Shown here: piece after piece, positions 31,982-37,529 of the stretch | Layout: the number at the start of each line of letters is the position of its first letter | Position numbering within the stretch: position 1 is the first letter of the stretch | NCBI GenBank assembly: GCA_016199265.1 | Contig: JACQGX010000104.1 | Coordinates: 1-37,529 of the forward strand | Source: Chloroflexota bacterium | GTDB lineage: Bacteria; Chloroflexota; UBA11872; UBA12225 | Direction: 5' to 3' | DNA: 37,529 nucleotides | The notes under the pieces: generated by a model | Seen by the model: only the letters and a program-made list of their open reading frames with translations | Databases searched by the model: none | Told to the model about the DNA's origin: nothing | Made by a program: the position numbers and the translations under genes

Positions 31982-32823
31982 ACTGGCAGCGAGCCGCGGC
32001 GGCCGACGCTGCGCTGCGGGCCGTATTCGCGGCTTCGTTCGAGCCGAATGGGGCGCCGGCGGTCCCTGACGAAGGCGGCTGGAGCGGCTCGCCAGCGCGT
32101 GCCTCCAACCAGCCAGATCCCTTACATTCTCCAGATACCCAACTCTTGCTGTACGCTCGCGACCTGGCCCGCCTGCAGCGGCTGCGCCGCGCCTACGAGC
32201 GCTTCCTCCCCGCCTCGCTCGATCCGGTGGCGCCACGACCGGAGCCGCCCGCTGTGCGAACGGCGTCGGCACTCTTCACCGACATGCGTGGCTTCACCGG
32301 TCTCGCGGAGCGGTTCGCCGACGATCCAGCGGGGTTGCTCAACGTGGTGAATGCGCACTTAGCAGCGGTGGTCGGCGCAATCAGGCGGTGCGGTGGGGTG
32401 ATCGAGAAGTTCGTCGGTGATGGCGTGCTCGCTACGTTCGGCGCGCGAAACGAGCTGCAGGACCATTGCGAGCGCGCGCTGGCGGCGTCGTTCGCCGTGG
32501 TGGGTGCCAATGAAAGCCTCAATCGACGCCGAGCGAAGGAGTGGGGCTTTCGTGTCGAGGTCGGCGTGGGAGCGGCTGCCGGGAAAGTGGTGGTAGGCAC
32601 GGTGGGCACGCCGGAGCGCGCCGAGCTGGGTGTACTGGGTGACCCATTGAACATCGCCGCCCGGCTGGTGGCGCGCGCCAAGGCGGGTGAAGTTCTGCTG
32701 GCCGCGAGCGTCTACCGCGGTGCCGCCCGCCACGTGCGCGCCGACCTCTTCGGCGACTCCGCCGTGCGCGGCCGGGCCGGTCAGGTCGAGATCTACCGCA
32801 TCGCGCTGCTACGGCACACCTAA
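31978..32823 (+). CDS. Class III adenylate/guanylate cyclase
   Basis: The 281-residue protein has a variable N-terminus with a short helical segment (residues 58-78, LLYARDLARLQRLRRAYERF) before the cyclase domain at about 95-281. Metal aspartates are Asp102 (LFTDMRGFTGL) and Asp148 (KFVGDGVLATFG). Substrate Lys144 and Asp222 (GDPLNIAARL) suit adenine, with Asn225 and Arg229 for the transition state. So a cAMP-forming enzyme is likely. There is no membrane segment and no receiver domain in the protein. It starts in a 4-bp ATGA overlap with the response regulator. It probably receives the phospho-signal through that regulator. Confidence 0.9.
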   Translation: MNWQRAAAADAALRAVFAASFEPNGAPAVPDEGGWSGSPARASNQPDPLHSPDTQLLLYARDLARLQRLRRAYERFLPASLDPVAPRPEPPAVRTASALFTDMRGFTGLAERFADDPAGLLNVVNAHLAAVVGAIRRCGGVIEKFVGDGVLATFGARNELQDHCERALAASFAVVGANESLNRRRAKEWGFRVEVGVGAAAGKVVVGTVGTPERAELGVLGDPLNIAARLVARAKAGEVLLAASVYRGAARHVRADLFGDSAVRGRAGQVEIYRIALLRHT

Positions 32824-32834
32824 AGCCGGTCGTC

Positions 32835-32904
32835 GGGTGTGGCGCCATGATCAGCAGCGCGGAAAGGGCAGCCACGAGAGGCAGCCTGCCCAGGTGCCAC
32901 ACCC
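32835..32904. terminator. Candidate bidirectional terminator hairpin
   Basis: GGGTGTGGC (32835-32843) pairs with GCCACACCC (32896-32904); the stem extends to 12 bp with one mismatch. The loop is long (about 50 bp) and there is no T-run, so an ordinary intrinsic terminator is not certain. Position between convergent genes (cyclase plus, sugar-binding protein minus) is the main support. Confidence 0.4.
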
Positions 32905-33006
32905 TAGCGCATGCTATCGCTGGATTGTGGACGAGGCTGGTTCTCTGGGGCGCTCGACTGGTGTAAAGTGCGACTTTGCCACACGCTTGCTGCCTCCGTG
33001 ACAGCG

Positions 33007-34392
33007 CTACTTCGGCCCCTGTGGTGCCTGCCGCAACAGGTCGTTGGCCTTGCGCACCACCTCGGCCACCACCTGCCGCACCGGCGCTTCGCCTCGCCAC
33101 GCCGGCCGTAGCCCGTCGAGAATCTCGTCCTGGAGCTCCACGTACGCCGTGGACATGGTGCTGGTGGTGGCATAGTCGCCGAGGTCCGCGTTCACGCCGA
33201 CGTGGTCGGGCGGGCGTATCTGCGCATAGTCCTCCCGGTTCTTCTTCCACGCCGGAATCTCCAGGATGTCCGGATCACGCACCTTCCAGGCCTCGTGGTC
33301 CGGCCCGCCCCCGGCGGCGATCCAGCCCCACACCAGTTCCGGATACTTGCTCGCCTGCATGCCCGTGAACACGTTCGCGCCGATGAAGCCGCCCGCCTTG
33401 CCCCCGTCATTCGGCCGCGGCAGCGGCGCGTAGTCCCACCGCAGGCCGGCCTTGTTCGCACCCACCAGGCCGCTCAACTGGATGGAGATGGCGATCTTGC
33501 CCTGGTTGAAGTTTCCGCCGTTGTCGCCGGGTAGCCCTGCCGGACGCTTGTCCCCGGTCCCATCCCAGGCGGCCGGAGCGGCCGTCTGGTCCCGATGGCG
33601 CATGTCAACCAAGAGCTGGATGAACTCGACGGCGCGGGGCTCGTCCAGCACGCACTTGGTCGGGTCGTCCAGGCGATCCATCACCCTGGCCCCGTAGGCG
33701 TAGAGCTGGCCGGAGAAGCGGCTGAGGAAGCGGGCATCCCAGGCGAAGCCGGCGCGCACGATCTGGCCGCCCTCGCGCTTCGTGAGCTTGCGGGCATCCT
33801 CCCGCAGCCGGTTCCAGGTCCAACCGCCTTGCTTGTAGTCGGCCGGTGGGTACGGCACCCCGGCCTCGTCGAAGTGATCCTTGTTGAACTGGACGATGGG
33901 GCCGAAGACTTGGGACGGCAGGCCGTACAGCTTGTTGCGGTAGTGCCCCGCGCGCCAGGCCGACTCGGAGAGGCCCTTCAGGTCAAAGCTCTTGTCCTTC
34001 CGCTGATAAGGCGTCAGCTCGAGCAGCTCGTTTCTGGCGATCAGGTGCGCCATGAAGTATTCGTCCTGCTGGGCGGTGTCTGGCGGGGTGCCGGCGGCCA
34101 GCAGGCTCTGCAGCTTCTGCCAGTACCCGACGCCGACCTCGGGGATGAGCTCCACCGTCGCCCCGGGGTACTTCGGGACGAACAGCTCATCGATGGCCCG
34201 CTGCAGGAGTCGCAGACGCGCCTCGCTGCTCCCCTTCACTACATGCTGGAGGGTCACCCCTTGATAGGTCCGCTGCTGGCCCTCCACCGGGGTCTGCCTG
34301 GCCAGCGGGTTACAGGCTGCGGCGAGCAGGCCAACGGTGCTCCCGCCCATTCCGACGACGAACGAACGACGCGAGATGGATTCTGTTTTCAT
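33007..34392 (-). CDS. ABC-transporter extracellular sugar-binding lipoprotein (second)
   Basis: The 461-residue protein has a Tat signal SRRSFVVG and lipobox LAAAC (Cys27). The mature protein is family-1 binding-protein-like: VELIPEVGVGYWQKLQSLLA, AGTPPDTAQQDEYFMAHLIA, YGLPSQVFGPIVQFNKDHFD and GKIAISIQLSGLVG. GGAGGT sits 6 bp ahead of ATG 34392, a strong start. It lacks neighbouring permeases. It lies 174 bp downstream of a glycosidase-like gene on the same strand and may be cotranscribed. It is only distantly like the 9054 protein; the ligand is unknown. Confidence 0.9.
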   Translation of the reverse strand: MKTESISRRSFVVGMGGSTVGLLAAACNPLARQTPVEGQQRTYQGVTLQHVVKGSSEARLRLLQRAIDELFVPKYPGATVELIPEVGVGYWQKLQSLLAAGTPPDTAQQDEYFMAHLIARNELLELTPYQRKDKSFDLKGLSESAWRAGHYRNKLYGLPSQVFGPIVQFNKDHFDEAGVPYPPADYKQGGWTWNRLREDARKLTKREGGQIVRAGFAWDARFLSRFSGQLYAYGARVMDRLDDPTKCVLDEPRAVEFIQLLVDMRHRDQTAAPAAWDGTGDKRPAGLPGDNGGNFNQGKIAISIQLSGLVGANKAGLRWDYAPLPRPNDGGKAGGFIGANVFTGMQASKYPELVWGWIAAGGGPDHEAWKVRDPDILEIPAWKKNREDYAQIRPPDHVGVNADLGDYATTSTMSTAYVELQDEILDGLRPAWRGEAPVRQVVAEVVRKANDLLRQAPQGPK

Positions 34393-34416
34393 GGTCTACC
34401 TCCGTTTCCGTATCTG

Positions 34417-34500
34417 CTCGTGCTTGCCTCCAGGGTGCGGCGGGTTCATCTTCCTTATTTCATTTCCTCGTGCTTGCCTCCAGGGTGCGGCGGGTTCATC
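34417..34500. repeat. Two exact 34-bp direct repeats 50 bp apart
   Basis: The copy at 34417-34450 is identical to 34467-34500 (both begin CTCGTGCTTGCC and end GCGGGTTCATC), separated by 16 bp. On the minus strand they lie in the leader of the sugar-binding protein gene. They may be binding sites or a copy of a dispersed element; neither is shown by the sequence alone. Confidence 0.8.
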
Positions 34501-34566
34501 ACCCAACCATTCGTGCTCTCCCTCTTCTCTCGTTTCCGATTAGCGGCCCGCCGGCGCGGGCCGAGG

Positions 34567-37529
34567 CTAGAGGTCCCTGACGCAGCGAAAACCGATCGTC
34601 TGGCCGCGGTCCAGGGCGGCACCCATCTGCAAGAAGCGCACATGGTGGGTCACAGGCTGCGCGCCCCCCTGGCGGTAGAAGCCGGTCCGGTACCGGCCGG
34701 CAGCCGGACGCGGCATCGGCCAGCGCCGAGCATAGATCGACTCGTGTGCGTCGAGGCCGCGCTCGTCGATCCGGTAGAACGAGCCTCCCTTCAGGATCAG
34801 GTAATAGTGGTGGCCGTCGTCGTACTGGTCGTCGGTTAGCTCCCACACGTTGCCGCACAGGTCCAGGCAGCCGTAGGAGCTGGCGCCGTCCGGGAAGGCC
34901 TGTACCGGCGTGGTGTCGGGCCCCTCCCCGTTGCAGCGCCAGGGTTCGTACACGTTGCCCCAGGGCCAGCGGCGCCGGTCGCTGCCCTGGGCGGCGCACT
35001 GCCACTCTGGCTCGGTGGGCAGCCGCTTCCCCGCCCAGGCCGCATAGGCGCGGGCATCGTCGATGCTCACGTACACGACCGGATGGTCCGCCTTGTCCGA
35101 GGGATACGTCCCGTCGATCCAGTGCCTGAGGAAGTTGGTGGGGTCGGCCGGCCGGTAGCCGCTGGCGTCCAGGAACCGCTTGAACTGGGCATTGGTCACC
35201 GGAAAGCGGTCGATCAAGAACGGGCGCAACTCCACCTGCGCCGTGTAGTTGTCGTCGGGGTGGTAGCAGGCGAACGGCTCCGGCTTGTCGCAGGACTCGA
35301 CCACTAGCCGGTACGGACCGCCCGGGACCCGCACCATCTCGACGGCGTCGTCCCCACTGCCTCCCTGTCCTTGCGCGGGTGCGCTGGGTGAAATCTTGCG
35401 TGCCACCTCGAACAGGTTCTCGCCGCCATCGCGGTCGACCGCGTCGCGGGGCGCAAAGTTGGTGGGAAGGGCTGCGCCGCCCACGGTCGTGATGTCCAGG
35501 TGGTTCCCCTCGGCGTCGAGCGCCTCCACGACGAGCCGGGCGGTGTCCAGGTCGGCCGCGTCATCGAGCGGGACGCGCCACGCGTCGCCGCCGGTGCGCT
35601 CCACCGGCAGCGGCGCAGCGGCTTCAGCCGTGACCAGTTCGGCCCGTACCGAAACAGCGGGGCGCGGCGCCGTGAGCCTCACCTCAAGCCCGGCTGGACC
35701 GCGGGTCGCCGCCAGCAGGCGAGGAAAGACGCCGATGCAGGCCGGCACGTCAAGCGCGATGGGGACCGCCAGCCGGGCCTCCCCGGCCACCACCTCCGGC
35801 GCCAGCTCCTTCCGGTGCCATAGGTCCACGTAGCGAGCGTCTGGCCGGTGCGGCACGGCAAGCACCGGCGCGCCCACCGGCACGTCGGCCACCGCCAGCA
35901 GCGTGAACAGCGCCTTGTCGCCCGCCGGCCAGCGGTTGGCGTAGACGCCCGGGTGGAGCGTGGGGACGAGCGGCTCCCATTCCAGGCTGGAGAAGGCATC
36001 CGCGTTCGCCCGCAGAATGGCGCCGCAGCGCTTGGCCACGGCGCGGCTGGCGGGACCCCACACCGTCCAGGAGCCGTAGTGGGGCTCCCACACGTAGAAG
36101 CCCTGGCCGTTGAACAGCGCCTGGGCCAGCAGCCGGTGATGGTTGCCCGACCAGCGTTTGGCCAGGTGCACGTTGTGCAGCGGCAGAATGTACTTCAGCC
36201 CATCGACGAAGAGCGCCGGCTCGTTGTTGGCGCGGGCCTGCTGCGCCCAGCTCGACAGGTGCTCCTGTAGGTCTTGCTTTGTGGGCGGCGGCCCCTCGGA
36301 GGTAAAGCCGATGCCGGGCCGGATGGCATCGGCGGCCTCGCGGAAGCCCGGCGGCACCCAGTACCCGGTATCGATGAAGGCGCCGTCCATGTCTGTCTCG
36401 CGGAGCAGCTCCTCCAACCCGGCCACGTGGTCGGCGGGATAGACGCTCTGGCGCGTGCAGGTGTCCCACGGGCGGTAGTCGTAGACGACGCGGCTGCCGT
36501 GGCGGTGCGCCTCCGCGACGAACGCCCGCAGCGCCGCCAGGCCGCCGGGCACGTCCCGGTGCAGGTCATACTGGTTGCGGTCGTCGATGCCGATGCGCGG
36601 GCTGCCTTGGCAGAGCATGATCAGGTCGAAGTTGCCCAGCTCCCGCTCCGCCCGAGCGAACCACTCGTGATACCGGTAGCCGCCGCGCCGTTCGTCGTAG
36701 AAGTCGTGCTCGTAGCAGAACATGTAGCCGGCGATGAAGCAGCGGTGCAGCCAGCGCAGGTCCTCGCGCTGGTAGAGCGACAGGTCGAGCCCCGCCAGGA
36801 AGCGGCGGCGCTGGTCGGCCAGCCAGGCGCGCCACCCGCCCGCCGCTTCGCCGACCACGAGCTCCAGCGTGCTCTCTGGATCAGACTCCTGGCCGGCAAG
36901 CGAGAACGGCATGCGTGGCTCACGGCCGCGGACGAAGTCCGCCGCCAGATCCTCGCTGTAACGGCTGAGCCACAGGAACGCGTCCGGCCCGTTCTCCCTG
37001 GCCTTGAGGTGCAGCGCCGTGCCGGTGGGGAAGAACTGCGTCCGCCACAGGGCGATCCGCGGGCGGCCCGGCAGGAACACCGCACCGTCCGTCCGGCCGC
37101 CCACCAGCCCGCGGAACTCCGGATCATGCAGGGCGACCGCCGCCCGGGCCGCGCCCGCTGCCCGAGAGGTGAGGGCCGCCACGAGCGGAAAGCGCACGCG
37201 GACCGGGCGCGGCGCGCCGTCACACCCAACGGTAAGGGACAGGGCGCCATCGGCGGTTACACGCAGCGTGCCCTTGACTCTCAGACCGCTCGCCTCGTCG
37301 CCGAATGTCAGGTGCGCGGCGGTGAGCCCTCGGCCGCCGGCTGGCGGTGCCGTGCCCGCGGCCACTTCCGTAACCAGTTCCGTGACCAGCTCACGCGAGC
37401 CCATCCAGCGCCCGCGGTGCTCAACCTCGAACAGGTTAATCGGCTGCTCGAGCAACCGCGTCCCGGACGCGACGTGTGTCACCGCCGCCAAGGCGTAGCC
37501 CCGGCCCACCGGCGCGAGTGCCAGCGCGA
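34567..37529 (-). CDS. Glycosidase-like barrel fused to formylglycine-generating-enzyme-like domain, 5' truncated
   Basis: The frame is open to the right edge (residues LALAPV precede the GTG at 37509), so the gene begins outside. Of about 987 residues seen, the first 230 form a beta-rich domain. Residues 250-560 look like a TIM barrel (GLAALRAFVAEAHRHGSRVV, YDYRPWDTC, DMDGAFIDTGYWVPPGFREA, FYVWEPHYGSWTVWG), then a beta-sandwich. From about 720 on there is an FGE-sulfatase domain: VEMVRVPGGPYRL, FLIDRFPVTNAQFKRFLDAS, AYAAWAGKRLPTEPEWQCAA, CGNVWELTDD, GFRCVRDL. The catalytic Cys pair of true FGE (near GFRC) is absent, so the domain is probably structural or binding. No signal peptide is seen because the start is missing. 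Upstream of the binding protein, it suggests glycan use. Confidence 0.8.
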   Translation of the reverse strand, partial: ALALAPVGRGYALAAVTHVASGTRLLEQPINLFEVEHRGRWMGSRELVTELVTEVAAGTAPPAGGRGLTAAHLTFGDEASGLRVKGTLRVTADGALSLTVGCDGAPRPVRVRFPLVAALTSRAAGAARAAVALHDPEFRGLVGGRTDGAVFLPGRPRIALWRTQFFPTGTALHLKARENGPDAFLWLSRYSEDLAADFVRGREPRMPFSLAGQESDPESTLELVVGEAAGGWRAWLADQRRRFLAGLDLSLYQREDLRWLHRCFIAGYMFCYEHDFYDERRGGYRYHEWFARAERELGNFDLIMLCQGSPRIGIDDRNQYDLHRDVPGGLAALRAFVAEAHRHGSRVVYDYRPWDTCTRQSVYPADHVAGLEELLRETDMDGAFIDTGYWVPPGFREAADAIRPGIGFTSEGPPPTKQDLQEHLSSWAQQARANNEPALFVDGLKYILPLHNVHLAKRWSGNHHRLLAQALFNGQGFYVWEPHYGSWTVWGPASRAVAKRCGAILRANADAFSSLEWEPLVPTLHPGVYANRWPAGDKALFTLLAVADVPVGAPVLAVPHRPDARYVDLWHRKELAPEVVAGEARLAVPIALDVPACIGVFPRLLAATRGPAGLEVRLTAPRPAVSVRAELVTAEAAAPLPVERTGGDAWRVPLDDAADLDTARLVVEALDAEGNHLDITTVGGAALPTNFAPRDAVDRDGGENLFEVARKISPSAPAQGQGGSGDDAVEMVRVPGGPYRLVVESCDKPEPFACYHPDDNYTAQVELRPFLIDRFPVTNAQFKRFLDASGYRPADPTNFLRHWIDGTYPSDKADHPVVYVSIDDARAYAAWAGKRLPTEPEWQCAAQGSDRRRWPWGNVYEPWRCNGEGPDTTPVQAFPDGASSYGCLDLCGNVWELTDDQYDDGHHYYLILKGGSFYRIDERGLDAHESIYARRWPMPRPAAGRYRTGFYRQGGAQPVTHHVRFLQMGAALDRGQTIGFRCVRDL

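Noticed and set aside
34567-35345. FGE-like domain as an active sulfatase-activating enzyme
   Set aside because: The catalytic cysteine pair is missing and no sulfatase gene is near.

Overview
The window is a high-GC bacterial chromosome segment, probably from a Chloroflexota (Thermomicrobia/Chloroflexia-like) organism. This is an inference from content: a delta-60-repeat surface protein with a Thr/Pro linker, Tat-type lipoprotein sugar-binding proteins without permeases nearby, many sugar-acid and glycoside enzymes, and many dispersed short-repeat hairpins. There is no rRNA, tRNA, CRISPR array or intact mobile element.

Layout. Positions 1-3000 hold a 5'-truncated, frameshifted surface beta-propeller protein, a transposase scrap and an internally deleted short-chain dehydrogenase. 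Positions 3000-5430 hold an APH-fold kinase, a VapBC toxin-antitoxin pair read from the opposite strand, and a small conserved-looking protein. Positions 5750-8560 hold a class-C beta-lactamase-fold hydrolase whose 3' end collides with a small antisense gene, a decapitated ECF sigma factor and a secreted CAP-domain protein. Positions 8950-14330 hold a promoter, an orphan sugar-binding lipoprotein, a Gfo/Idh/MocA dehydrogenase, an HpcH/HpaI aldolase and a MATE exporter. Positions 14418-20913 (minus strand) hold an HTH protein with a Pro-rich linker, then a MacAB-like export system: ATPase, FtsX permease and a lipoprotein adaptor with an unusually long helical hairpin.

Positions 21180-27020 hold a small hypothetical protein, a medium-chain dehydrogenase, a GtrA membrane protein, and a minus-strand run of sugar isomerase/epimerase, CoA-transferase, a possible sORF and GH51 arabinofuranosidase. 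Positions 27240-28330 hold a metallo-beta-lactamase-fold pseudogene and a DnaQ-family exonuclease. Positions 28725-32823 form a tight signalling operon (hybrid histidine kinase, single-domain response regulator, class III nucleotide cyclase) joined by 4-bp overlaps. Positions 33007-37529 (minus) hold a second sugar-binding lipoprotein and a large protein joining a glycosidase-like barrel to a formylglycine-generating-enzyme-like domain, running off the right edge.

The most unusual structure is not a gene. At least seven intergenic sites carry tandem 7- to 9-bp units arranged as long inverted repeats. The unit sequence differs from site to site but the architecture is shared, and two pairs of sites are recognisably copies of the same element with different unit numbers. 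One array sits inside the ATPase-permease junction and is read in frame as the permease N-terminus.

Functionally, the window reads as a saprophyte's accessory region: binding proteins and hydrolases for plant-type sugars, catabolic enzymes for sugar acids, export, and a phosphorelay-to-cyclic-nucleotide module, with several decaying genes between them.
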